Below, in pieces: positions 1 to 8,356 of a DNA stretch of 64,000 bases. The stretch is from positions 3,038,001 through 3,102,000 of the forward strand of contig CAWEZI010000005.1 of the NCBI GenBank assembly GCA_963813525.1. Direction: 5' to 3'. Numbering within the stretch: position 1 is the first letter of the stretch; every line of letters starts with the position of its first letter. Both the position numbers and the translations under genes were made by a program. The notes below the pieces were generated by a model. That model was given only the letters and a program-made list of their open reading frames with translations. It had not been told where the DNA came from and did no database searches. This DNA comes from Bog-756 sp963813525 (GTDB lineage Bacteria > Actinomycetota > Acidimicrobiia > Acidimicrobiales > RAAP-2).

Positions 1-1071
1 GAGCTCGATGGCTCCGACCTTCATATCAAGGCGGGCGCACCGCCGCGCTTACGTGTGGCCGGGGCCCTGCGCACGCTCGACGATGAGCCCTCGTTCACCG
101 AACAGGAAACGCGTGACCTGGCGGAATCGATCATGTCGCCGCCGATTCTCGACATCTTCAACAAACACCACGAAGTGGACTTTGCCTACAGCCTCTCCGG
201 AACTGGGCGCTTTCGGGTCAATGCCTACTATCAACGGTCGTCGGTGGCATTGGCCATGCGACGGATCCGCTCTTCGGCTGCCACCGCCTCTGAGCTGGGA
301 CTTCCCGAGGTCGTCGATCGGCTCGCGGAGGAGATGCGCGGTCTCGTGTTGGTGACAGGGCCGACCGGATCGGGCAAGACCACCACGCTCGCAGCCATGG
401 TCAATCACATCAACCACATGCGTTCGTGTCACGTGGTGACGATCGAGGATCCCGTCGAGTTCCTTCACCATGACGACCTTGCCGCCATCGATCAGCGCGA
501 GGTCGGCTTTGATACCGACACCTTCGCCTCTGCCATGCGCGTCGTATTGAGACAGGATCCCGATGTCATTCTCGTGGGCGAGATGAGGGATACCGAAACC
601 GTTTCCGCAGCACTGACCGCCGCAGAAACGGGGCACCTCGTCTTCTCGACCCTCCACACCATCAACGCCACAGAATCCATCAACCGGATCGTGGATTTCT
701 TCCCCACCCACCAGCAGTCTCAGATTCGGCTGACTCTTGCCGGATCATTGAAGGGAATCGTCTGCCAAAGGCTCATACCCACGGCGGACGGCAAGAACCG
801 CGTACCTGTTCTGGAAGTGCTCGTGTCCAACGGGCGGGTTCAACAGGCGATCGTCGATCCGCTTCTCACCAGCGACATCCAGGCCATCGTGGCCGATGGG
901 GAGTACTACGGGATGAGGACCTTCGACCAGTCACTGGTCCAGCTCATCGTCGACGGAACCGTGGAACTGGAAGAGGCTATGAGCGCGGCCACCAATCCTC
1001 ATGACCTGAAGGTGATGCTCGAGCGTCAAGGCATCCTGAAGACCGGACATCTGGCCGCCAGTTCGGTCTGA
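1..1071 (+). CDS. pilT: Type IV pilus retraction ATPase PilT (5'-truncated)
   Basis: Hexameric cytoplasmic ATPase that powers pilus retraction. The reading frame is open from base 1 (ELDGSDLHIKAGAPPRLRV, the usual PilT N-terminal motif), so the gene begins outside the window; 356 residues are visible. Walker A GPTGSGKTTT lies near residue 120, the Asp box/Walker B DPDVILVGEMRD near 188, and the His box AAETGHLVFSTLHT follows, as in PilT rather than PilB. The C-terminal helix region (YYGMRTFDQSL) is also PilT-like. It uses a rare TTA leucine codon at 49-51. The pilM/N/O genes follow after a 323-bp gap, so this is the tail of a pilus locus whose pilB/pilC would lie to the left. Identity is secure; the truncation is only the window edge. 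Confidence 0.95.
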   Translation, partial: ELDGSDLHIKAGAPPRLRVAGALRTLDDEPSFTEQETRDLAESIMSPPILDIFNKHHEVDFAYSLSGTGRFRVNAYYQRSSVALAMRRIRSSAATASELGLPEVVDRLAEEMRGLVLVTGPTGSGKTTTLAAMVNHINHMRSCHVVTIEDPVEFLHHDDLAAIDQREVGFDTDTFASAMRVVLRQDPDVILVGEMRDTETVSAALTAAETGHLVFSTLHTINATESINRIVDFFPTHQQSQIRLTLAGSLKGIVCQRLIPTADGKNRVPVLEVLVSNGRVQQAIVDPLLTSDIQAIVADGEYYGMRTFDQSLVQLIVDGTVELEEAMSAATNPHDLKVMLERQGILKTGHLAASSV

Positions 1072-1394
1072 CTCGCTCAGCCGGTCGCATTTTCGCCGAC
1101 GTGCTTTGATCCCAGCTTCGAAGACGCGCCTCGCTCCTTCGCGGTGCACCTCGCTCTCGTCCGGTCTCCAGGACGAAGCTAGCTCCGTTCCGACCTCTGG
1201 CCCAGGGCTCTGAGCTCCCAGAGTGAGCCGATGCCCAGGCCGGTCGGGTCACGGGTGTGGGTCAACGAGCGGCTACAGACAACCTCAAGGTGGGGGCTCT
1301 TCCGTCCGATAGATCTTCGTAGCGTCTGGTGCACTGTGACAACGCAGTGTCCGTCCATAGCCATCATTAGCAGGTACGTCAGAGGAGCATCTTC
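1072..1394. other. Intergenic gap between pilT and pilM
   Basis: No credible gene is seen in these 323 bp. A weak imperfect hairpin (CTCTGG at 1195-1200 pairing with CCAGAG at 1218-1223) could end pilT transcription but lacks a T-tract. An AGAGGAG ribosome-binding site at 1381-1387 serves the pilM start at 1395. A pilC gene, often found here in other loci, is absent. Confidence 0.5.
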
Positions 1395-2741
1395 ATGGCA
1401 CAGCTGACCGTTGGTCTCGACATCGGCACAAGCGCGGTGCGCGCCGCCGAAATCGATGTCGGCCATGCGCGCCCTGTTCTCCACACGTACGGTCAGGTCG
1501 GACTTCCTCCCGGCTCGCTGGTCGATGGCGAAATCCGTGACATTTCCGCAGTCACGGAGTCGATCGTCAAGCTGTGGAAAAACGGACAATTCTCAAGTAA
1601 CTCGGTGATCGTCGGAATCGCCGGGCTGCGGGCTATCACCCGTGAAATTGACCTGCCCTTCGTCCCAGACGACGAAGTGGACAGCGCTGTCCGCTTCCAG
1701 TCTGAAGAGGTCATTCCCTTCCCACCGGATCAGACCATCCTCTCGTCTCAAGTTCTTGCCGACTACACCTCGTCCGAGGGCGACAAGATGCGCAGAGTCC
1801 TCGTCGCCGCAGCCCATGTCGATCTCGTCAACGCCGTAATCGACGCGGTGGAAAAGGCAGGTCTCACTGTCGAAGGCGTCGACCTGATCTCCTCGGCCCT
1901 GGTTCGCGCCGTGGGCGGTCAAGAGGCATCAGAGCAACCGGAAGCCATCGTGTCGGTCGGAGCCGGGCTCACCGTTGTCGTTGTCCACCAACAAGGACGC
2001 CCCCAATTCGTCCGCACGATCGGGTCAGGCGGAAACGCCACAACGGCTGCAGTGTCGGCCGCTCTCGACCTCCCGATATCCGATGCCGAGGGCGTCAAAC
2101 GGCGAATCGGCGAATCCAGCGCCCAGATACAGGCGGCAGAGCGCGCCGCCCAATCGAGTATGACGGAGTTGGTCGGAGAGATCCGCAACTCGATTCAGTA
2201 CTTCGCCTCGCTGCCCGGTCGGCTGCCCGTCTCGCGTGTCCTGGTTACCGGAGGTGGCTCGGAGCTCTTCGGTCTGCTGCCGATGCTGGAGGCGCAGGTC
2301 CGACTGCCAGTCCTGACTGTCTCGCCGCTCACACGCCTCGATACTTCCCGATTGGATCTGAACGAAGAGCAGGCTGCAGAAGTCGGACCTGTGTTGGCCA
2401 CACCCATCGGATTCGCTCTCCCCGAACCGGACAAGTCGGTGAAGAAGTTCAACCTCATCCCACCGGAGGTCGCCCGGCGGATGAGGATGAAGAAAGTACA
2501 GGAACGGACTCTTCTCGCCAGCGTGGCCGTGCTCGTCGTGCTGGTCCTGTTCGGCGGCTGGAAGCTCTACCAGGTGCACAACGCGCAGAACACGGTGGAT
2601 GGGCTGCAGCAGAACATCGCCACCCTCAACGCACAGGTCCCCAAGTACGATCTGGTGGTCGCCGCCAACGATGCTTACTCGGCGGGGGAGTCCGACGTGC
2701 GTCCGTTCTCAACTCCGCCGTCGACTGGCCGTTGGCGCTGA
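1395..2741 (+). CDS. pilM: PilM-PilN fusion protein, frame broken in the PilN part
   Basis: Residues 1 to about 340 are a PilM actin-like ATPase (LDIGTSAVRAAEI phosphate-1 loop at 7-19; phosphate-2-like and adenosine regions VSVGAGLTVVVV and VLVTGGGSELFG), which forms the cytoplasmic ring of the type IV pilus alignment complex. Without a stop it runs into a PilN N-terminus: the short conserved motif KKFNLIPPEV, then a membrane segment (LLASVAVLVVLVLFGGWKLY, about residues 374-393) and a coiled coil. PilM and PilN are usually separate genes. In PilM-PilN systems the N-terminal PilN peptide docks on PilM, so a fusion would make that contact permanent. The frame is lost after about residue 430 and ends early at 2741; PilN continues in another frame. 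The start is supported by AGAGGAG at 1381-1387. Confidence 0.85.
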   Translation: MAQLTVGLDIGTSAVRAAEIDVGHARPVLHTYGQVGLPPGSLVDGEIRDISAVTESIVKLWKNGQFSSNSVIVGIAGLRAITREIDLPFVPDDEVDSAVRFQSEEVIPFPPDQTILSSQVLADYTSSEGDKMRRVLVAAAHVDLVNAVIDAVEKAGLTVEGVDLISSALVRAVGGQEASEQPEAIVSVGAGLTVVVVHQQGRPQFVRTIGSGGNATTAAVSAALDLPISDAEGVKRRIGESSAQIQAAERAAQSSMTELVGEIRNSIQYFASLPGRLPVSRVLVTGGGSELFGLLPMLEAQVRLPVLTVSPLTRLDTSRLDLNEEQAAEVGPVLATPIGFALPEPDKSVKKFNLIPPEVARRMRMKKVQERTLLASVAVLVVLVLFGGWKLYQVHNAQNTVDGLQQNIATLNAQVPKYDLVVAANDAYSAGESDVRPFSTPPSTGRWR

Positions 2742-3028
2742 ACAACCTCATCTCCATCACCCCACCAAACGCCAAGGTCCTCACTTTCACCGGATCGGCG
2801 AACTCTGCGTCGAAAACGGCCAGCGGCGCTACAGCCTCCACCGCTTCGCAGCCCGTGTCGACCGCGGCCGCATCCAGTGCCCCAACCTCGGCGGCTATCG
2901 GGACGATCCAGCTCGATGTCAACGGACCAGGGCCGAGTCTTTCGATCTCAGAGGCATGGATCGATGCCGTCGCCGGCTCGCAACTCTTTGCCAATCCATT
3001 GCAGGGCGCGACGGTCGTCGAATTCTGA
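2684..3028 (+). pseudogene. pilN: C-terminal part of PilN in a shifted frame
   Basis: Reading one base earlier than the pilM-pilN frame gives SVLNSAVDWPLALNNLISI, the typical PilN ferredoxin-like domain start, then a Ser/Ala/Thr-rich linker and a closing strand region (ISEAWIDAVAGSQLFANP) to a stop at 3028. It has no start codon or ribosome-binding site of its own at the junction. Restoring one base in or near the GGGGG run at 2684-2688 would join it to the upstream fusion. It is therefore the second half of a single frameshifted gene, through real mutation or sequencing error, and not an independent gene. Confidence 0.75.
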
Positions 3029-3100
3029 CACCACTATCACATTCCCATTCTCGATCTCTGTCACTCCAAATGCCAGTCTCAACAAGAATGCGAGCCTCAA

Positions 3101-3889
3101 ATGAACAGCGTCCGTGAGTACCGCACTCCTTTGATGATCGGCGCCGGTGCGTTGGTTGTCGCTCTCATCCTGTGGGCAGTTCTCGTTTCGCCGCAGGCCT
3201 CGAAGCTGTCGAGCCTCCATAGCAAGGAGACCCAGCTCCAAGGACAGGAGGCGACGCTCCAGATCAAATTGGCATCACTTAAGTCGGAGAAGCAGAGCCT
3301 CACGAAAAGTTGCGCCGATCTCGAGAAGATTGCTACGCAGATCCCCAGCGTCGAAAGCCCCACCGATATCGATGCCGAGGAGTCCTCGTTCGAGAGCCAG
3401 TTCAACGGTCTGGCTGCATCGTCCGGCGTTTCGCTGAGCCAGTTCAGCGGCTTCGCTCCGGCGTCCAGCACCGCCGCAGCTCCGCCAACCGCCTCCGGAC
3501 CGGCGACCACGCCAGACTCCCGCAGGCGTCGTGGCCGTGCCGACCACGCTGACTGTCACCGGTAGTTACGGGCAGATGACCTCATTCGTCAAGGGACTGG
3601 ACAGCTTCCCCCGTCTCTTCATCATTCAGACCTTCAATCTGAGCTACGGAATAGTGTCGCCTTCGGCGACGGGGTCATCTGATGCTGCCGCATCCGGAAG
3701 TTCGGCGGCCACCGCTGCTTCGTCTGGGACTTCGGCAGCCGCTCAGCCTCGACACCGCTGTGGGTAGGCGGTTCATCCAGCGCACCGTCTTCCGGGCCCT
3801 ACAGCCTCTCCATCGAAGGCTCGATCTACTACACGACGACGCCGAATGCCTTGTCCGCCTGTACAAAGGCCACGACGTCTATCCACTAA
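3101..3889 (+). pseudogene. pilO: PilO alignment-complex protein with two frame breaks
   Basis: PilO pairs with PilN in the inner membrane to connect the motor to the pilus. The start at 3101 gives a short cytoplasmic tail, one membrane helix (MIGAGALVVALILWAVLV, about residues 12-29), a coiled coil (about 30-85) and then VSLSQFSGF. The frame is lost near 3513. It resumes one base later as TPAGVVAVPTTLTVTGSYGQM (the PilO ferredoxin-like fold, including YGQMTSFVKGLDSFPRL). It is lost again near 3750-3767 and resumes in the first frame as SLSIEGSIYYTTTP, ending at TAA 3887-3889. The two shifts compensate each other (+1, then -1). Each segment matches PilO in order, so one ancestral gene is certain; whether the breaks are real is not. 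Confidence 0.75.
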
Positions 3890-3928
3890 GCACGCGCCTG
3901 CTGGCCGAGTCGACTTCGGACAGGAAGC

Positions 3929-5338
3929 TCACACCCCGCTTATCTGCATGTCACCAAAGGCGAGAGTCTGACCGGCGGCGATGCCGGGAAGCCACTCCAC
4001 ATCGGCACCCACAGCCACCACCGACTGAAGCATCCGCTGCAGGGTCGAAGCCACGGTGATCTCGCGGACCGGCTCCGCCAGACGCCCGTCTCGAATCATC
4101 AGACCCTCGGCGCCCACGGAGAAATCGCCACTGATCGGGTTAACCCCCGAGTGAACCCCGGTCATCGACTGGACGAACAGCCCCTCCCCCACCACAGCCA
4201 ACACGCCGTCCTCATCGAAGCCCTCGGGCCCCGGTTCCACGGTGAGGGCCCGACATCCCGGCCGCGGTGTGCCGGCAAAGCCACCACGCACGGCCGAGCC
4301 GGTGGAGCGGACGCCCGCACGCGAGGCCGACACCGTGTCGTACACGAATCCCCGGAGCACTCCGGCGTCGATGAGCACGTTGCGGCGGCAGGCCAGACCC
4401 TCGGCATCGTAGGCGGCGGCACCGTAGGCCCGTGGGTCGGTGGGATCGTCGACCAGGGTGAGTACGGTGTCGCCCACCTGTTCAGCGATGCGACCGGCAA
4501 AGAAGGAGCGGCCCTTATCCACCGCCTCGCCCGACAACGCACCGGAGACGACCGACAGTACGGTGGTCGCCGCCCTCCGATCGAACACCACGGTCTGGCG
4601 TCCGGAAGGACCCTTGGTGGCACCGAGCAACCGCACCGCCCGGGTAACGGCGTCGTCGGTGGCCCGGTCCGGGTCGAGGCCTTCGAACCCGCGGCTAACA
4701 CTGAACCCGCCACCGGTCTGGCTGGCGTCCCCCTCACCGGCGATGACCGACACCGATATGTACCCAGACGTCTTGCGGCTGGCGGCGCGCATGCCGGTGG
4801 TCGAGACCAACGCCATCTCGACCGAACCATCGCCGTAGTCGGCATGGTCGACCTGGCGGATACGCGCGTCGGCGGCCCGGGCTTGCGCCTCCAGAGCCAG
4901 GGCCAGTTCGACCTTGGCCGTGGTGGGGACGGCAGCCAAGCGCTCGTCCCAGAGGTCGAGGGCGACCGCCGGCACCCCGTCGGGAACAGCCAGGGCGACG
5001 TGGTCGTCGGGTGTGGCGAACGAGGCATTGTCGCGTGCCTCCGCCAGGGTCTCCTCCAATACCGACGGGTCGAGCGAGCCGGCCCAGGCGAACCCCAGCC
5101 GGTGGTCGGAGACCACCCGGATGCCGATGCCGGCCGAGGTGGCCGATGTCAACGATTCGACCTCCCCGTCGTAGGCGCGGATGTCGGTCTCGTCGCCACG
5201 GGCGACGTACACCTCCAATTCCTCGCCGGTGCGGGCCCAACCCGCCACCCGCTCGGCCAGCGCCGTCAGATCGTCGGGCTCGGACCGGCGGTGGCCATCG
5301 GTCCCTACATCGCCACGGGTATCAGTCACAGTGCTCAT
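3929..5338 (-). CDS. tldE: TldE/PmbA-family protein
   Basis: Regulatory-type half of the TldD/TldE protease, which in enterobacteria matures microcin B17 and degrades the CcdA antitoxin. The 469-residue length and motifs fit the family: an N-terminal EVYVARGDETDIRAYDGEVES region, then GIGIRVVSDHRLGFA, and a C-terminal GVNPISGDFSVGAEGLMI. It lacks the HExxxH zinc site, as TldE does. Its ATG overlaps the stop of upstream tldD by 4 nt (ATGA), so the two are translationally coupled. It converges on pilO. It is full length although its partner is frameshifted. Confidence 0.9.
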   Translation of the reverse strand: MSTVTDTRGDVGTDGHRRSEPDDLTALAERVAGWARTGEELEVYVARGDETDIRAYDGEVESLTSATSAGIGIRVVSDHRLGFAWAGSLDPSVLEETLAEARDNASFATPDDHVALAVPDGVPAVALDLWDERLAAVPTTAKVELALALEAQARAADARIRQVDHADYGDGSVEMALVSTTGMRAASRKTSGYISVSVIAGEGDASQTGGGFSVSRGFEGLDPDRATDDAVTRAVRLLGATKGPSGRQTVVFDRRAATTVLSVVSGALSGEAVDKGRSFFAGRIAEQVGDTVLTLVDDPTDPRAYGAAAYDAEGLACRRNVLIDAGVLRGFVYDTVSASRAGVRSTGSAVRGGFAGTPRPGCRALTVEPGPEGFDEDGVLAVVGEGLFVQSMTGVHSGVNPISGDFSVGAEGLMIRDGRLAEPVREITVASTLQRMLQSVVAVGADVEWLPGIAAGQTLAFGDMQISGV

Positions 5339-6724
5339 TCGGCCGTGCCTCCGATGGTGACGCCGGTTAGACGCATGGTCGCCTGTCCGCAGCCCACCGG
5401 CACGCTCTGGCCATCCTTCCCGCAGGTGCCCGGGGTCATACCGAAGTCGGTGGCCACCGCGTCGATGCGCTTGAGGATCTCGGGCCCGTTCCCGATGAGG
5501 TTGGCGTCGCGCAGCGGTTCGGTGATCTTGCCCCCCTCGATCAGATAGGCCTCGGTGGTACCGAAGACGAAATCACCGGTGGTGGTGTTGACCTGTCCCC
5601 CGCCCAACTTGGCCACGTACACCCCACGGGGCGTCTGGGCCACGATCTCATCGGCATCGTCCTCACCGGGCAGGAGGAAGGTGTTGGTCATGCGGACCAT
5701 GGGAAGGTGCTGATAGGTCTGGCGGCGGCCGTTGCCCGAAGACACCCGGCCTTCCTTGCGGGCCCGCAGGTAGTCCCACAGGTAGTCGGTGAGCACTCCC
5801 TTGTCGATGAGGACGTTGCGCTGAGCCGGGCGTCCTTCGTCGTCCACGCCGAACGTCCCCCACTCGGTGCCCACCGTCCCGTCGTCGACCAGGGTGACCA
5901 AAGGGCTGGCCACCTGCTGGCCGACCCGGCCGGTGTAGACCGACGCGTCCTTGACGATGTGGTCGGCCTCGAGCCCGTGCCCGCACGCCTCGTGGAAGAG
6001 GATCCCACCGCTGCCCCCGGCCAACACCACCGGCAACTCACCGGACGGTGCGGGGCGGGCCGACAGCTTGGAGAGTGCCCGTCGGGCGGCCAGCTCGGCC
6101 AGCCCCTCAACCGAGACCTCGTCGAACATCTCGAAGCCCATGGTCCGGGCGGCCGACTCGAATCCCGTCTGCAAGCCGGTATCCCCGACCGCCACACAGG
6201 AGACGCTGAAGCGGGTGCGGGCCTGCTGGTCGTCGGCCCGCAGGCCCTCGGAGTTGGCGATCAGGACCCGGCGGCGCGAGCTCCCGCACGCCGCCTGTAC
6301 CTGCGAGATAGCATCGCCCGAGGCACGGGCCGCCTGGTCCGCCTCCCTCAGCAGATCCAGTGTGGCGCCCTTCGACGCCAGAGGGGTCGTCGCCGACCGC
6401 TGCGCTGCACCCTCCGGCCCCAAGGGCCCGACGGCCACTGTGCCTGTTCCCGCCGCCACCGCTTCGGGCCACCGCCGAGGCCGCCTCGGCGGCCCGCAGG
6501 AGCCCTTCCTCGGTCAGATCGGCGGTATGGGCGAATCCGGTGGTCTCGCCGGATACCACCCGGATGCCCGCCCCCCGCTCCCGTCCCGACGACAGCTCCT
6601 CGACCCTGCCGTCGTCCAGCACGGCGGACGAGGTCGAACGGTCCTCGGCGAACACCTCGGCGAAGTCACCGCCATGCCGAAGCGCTCCGGACAGGACCTT
6701 CTCGAGAACTGGGGATTCGATCAC
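5335..6724 (-). pseudogene. tldD: TldD metalloprotease with one frame break
   Basis: Zinc metallopeptidase partner of TldE. The N-terminal part starts at GTG 6724 behind a GAGGAGG ribosome-binding site and reads through GIRVVSGETTGFAHTADL to about 6455. The frame then changes by one extra base within the GGTGGCGGCGGG stretch (about 6450-6462). The rest continues as GTVAVGPLGPEGAAQRS to the stop at 5335 and includes the catalytic motif HEACGHGLEAD. A GTG at the break could start the downstream piece, but that would drop about 90 residues of the substrate cleft. Repairing one base gives a normal-length TldD of about 460 residues. The break could be sequencing error, because the neighbours tldE and the thioesterase gene are intact. 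Confidence 0.85.
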
Positions 6725-6791
6725 AACACCTCCTCGCGACAGCGTCTGGCGCCAGGTGGCCGACTACTGCGATGTCACGTATCGTACCGGC

Positions 6792-7169
6792 GTGGCGCCC
6801 TACACCGGTCTGTCGGCCCGAATCGAATTGAAGGTGGCCGACGAGGACACAGCCGAGGCATTTCGCTCGGGCTCGGTACCGGTGTTGGCCACACCCCGGC
6901 TGATCGCCCTCTGCGAGGAGGCCAGCTGCCTGGCCATTGACGGGCACCTGCCGGTCAACGGGACCTCGGTGGCCAAGCGCCTGCAGTTCGACCACCTGGT
7001 ACCGGTAGCCGTGGGCAGCACCGTGTGGGCCGAGGCCACCCTCGACCGAATCGAAGGTCGCCGCCTGGTCTTCACCCTCTCGGTGTCGGAAAGCGCAGGG
7101 CTGGTAGCGGCAGGCAAACTGATCCGGGTCATTGTCGACCGGGAGACCTTCCTGGCCAACGTTCGCTGA
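6792..7169 (+). CDS. FlK-like acyl-CoA thioesterase (hot-dog fold)
   Basis: A 125-residue hot-dog protein similar to fluoroacetyl-CoA thioesterase FlK and its many uncharacterised relatives. The start is taken at GTG 6792 because the protein then opens with GLSARIELKV, the usual first strand; no good ribosome-binding site is visible. The core VLATPRLIALCEEAS carries candidate Thr and Glu active-site residues, and QFDHLVP carries the candidate His, in the order known for FlK (Thr-Glu-His). It is transcribed divergently from tldD and convergently with the AIM24 gene. The natural substrate cannot be inferred; most FlK homologues are not fluoroacetate enzymes. Confidence 0.75.
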   Translation: MAPYTGLSARIELKVADEDTAEAFRSGSVPVLATPRLIALCEEASCLAIDGHLPVNGTSVAKRLQFDHLVPVAVGSTVWAEATLDRIEGRRLVFTLSVSESAGLVAAGKLIRVIVDRETFLANVR

Positions 7170-7215
7170 CCCTCTTCCCCTCTTAACCGGCCTTCCCCCT
7201 CTTAACCGTCAGACC

Positions 7216-7239
7216 CCTTTAGGGCGAGACCCCCTAAGG
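7216..7239. terminator. Hairpin between convergent genes
   Basis: CCTTTAGGG (7216-7224) pairs with CCCTAAGG (7232-7239), an 8-bp stem with one bulged T and a short loop. It lies between the convergent thioesterase and AIM24 genes, so it probably ends transcription in one or both directions. Just upstream, CCTCTTAACCG-like words occur twice (about 7178-7207). Confidence 0.5.
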
Positions 7240-7299
7240 ATCGGCGTCCGCCCAGTCGCTCGGTCCTCCTCGGAGCTGCGAGCCTCGGAGAGACTCAGC

Positions 7300-8058
7300 T
7301 CAGAGGTTCTTGCCGATCATGCCGCCGAGGACGCCGCCGATGCCGGCGTCAGCGGCAGCGTGGTGATCCTCATCGTGGGGGAGATAGGGAGTGAGAGCGG
7401 CGGCCAGGACGGAGACCGGCATGCTCTGCAGCCAGATGTTGCCGGGGCCGGTGAGGGCGACCAGGTGGAAGCCGTCGTCACCGAAGACCATGTTCTTGAT
7501 CCCCGGGACCCGGGAGATGGTGAAGCTCACCTTGTCCTCGAAGAGTCCGACATGCCCGGGGTGGGCCAGCATGGTCTGACCGGCAGCCAGCTCGTAGGAG
7601 ACGATCTCGCCGGAGAGCTCGATCCAAGCCTGACCCTCGCCCTCCAGGCGCTGAAGGATGAAACCGTCCCCGCCGTAAATGCCACCGCGGAAGCTCTGCT
7701 GCATCCCCACGGTGGGAACGATCCCGTCGGTACCGCACACCCAGCCGTGGCGGTGGACCAGATAGCCCTGGCCGGCGGCGATGGTGACCGGGAAGATACG
7801 GCCGGGCAGTTTGGCCCCGAAGGCCACCATGCCCTGGCCGCCCTGGGCTTCGTAGCGGGTGAGGAAGATGCCGCCCCCGCCGACTGCCCTCTTCAACCCG
7901 CCCATCAGGCCCTTTTGACCACCCGTAGACGTCGACTGGGACATCTGCACGTTGGCCGACATCCACGAGAGCTCGCCGTGGGTGGAAACGATCGATTCGC
8001 CGGATTCGAGAATCATCTCCAGCAGCGGCATGGTCGTACCTTTGACTTCAGCCTGCAC
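7300..8058 (-). CDS. AIM24 / TIGR00266 family protein
   Basis: A 252-residue beta-rich protein of the AIM24 family, whose yeast founder is mitochondrial and whose bacterial members have no settled function. Typical features are the early MILESGESIVSTHGELSWMS, a Gly-rich stretch with LMGGLKRAVGGGGIFLTRY, and repeated strands such as GDGFILQRLEGEGQAWIELSG. The C-terminus is Gly/Ile-rich (GIGGVLGGMIGKNL). The start is set at GTG 8058 because AGGAGG sits 4 nt upstream; the longer open frame to 8181 lacks family similarity. It is a single gene, divergent from dxs. Confidence 0.8.
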   Translation of the reverse strand: MQAEVKGTTMPLLEMILESGESIVSTHGELSWMSANVQMSQSTSTGGQKGLMGGLKRAVGGGGIFLTRYEAQGGQGMVAFGAKLPGRIFPVTIAAGQGYLVHRHGWVCGTDGIVPTVGMQQSFRGGIYGGDGFILQRLEGEGQAWIELSGEIVSYELAAGQTMLAHPGHVGLFEDKVSFTISRVPGIKNMVFGDDGFHLVALTGPGNIWLQSMPVSVLAAALTPYLPHDEDHHAAADAGIGGVLGGMIGKNL

Positions 8059-8356
8059 GGGACCTCCTGGTGGCTCGGATCGGGGCGTCGGGCCGGCCCC
8101 GGCTCGCCTCACCCATCTTGACCGGAAGCGGTCCCCGATGCCGGGATACCCGTGACGCCGAACCACCACCAAGGCGGTCACCGCCTGACCGGATCCGCCC
8201 GGCCCTCAGTCATGCCGAGGCCGCTTTCCCGCTTCCCAACCGACGCCACCGGGACACGGGGCGGAAGCGGACCGGTGCCCGACCCAAGGAGGCAAATCGC
8301 CCGGGTCGCGACACCCGGCGCTGGTAGCCTGAGCCGGAAGCCAACTCACACCGCCA

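Noticed and set aside
4151..5548. A 465-codon plus-strand open frame over tldE
   Set aside because: Antisense shadow; tldE on the minus strand has clear family motifs.
8059..8356. Possible small genes in the gap upstream of dxs
   Set aside because: Open frames here lack ribosome-binding sites and plausible protein composition; it is probably only promoter DNA.
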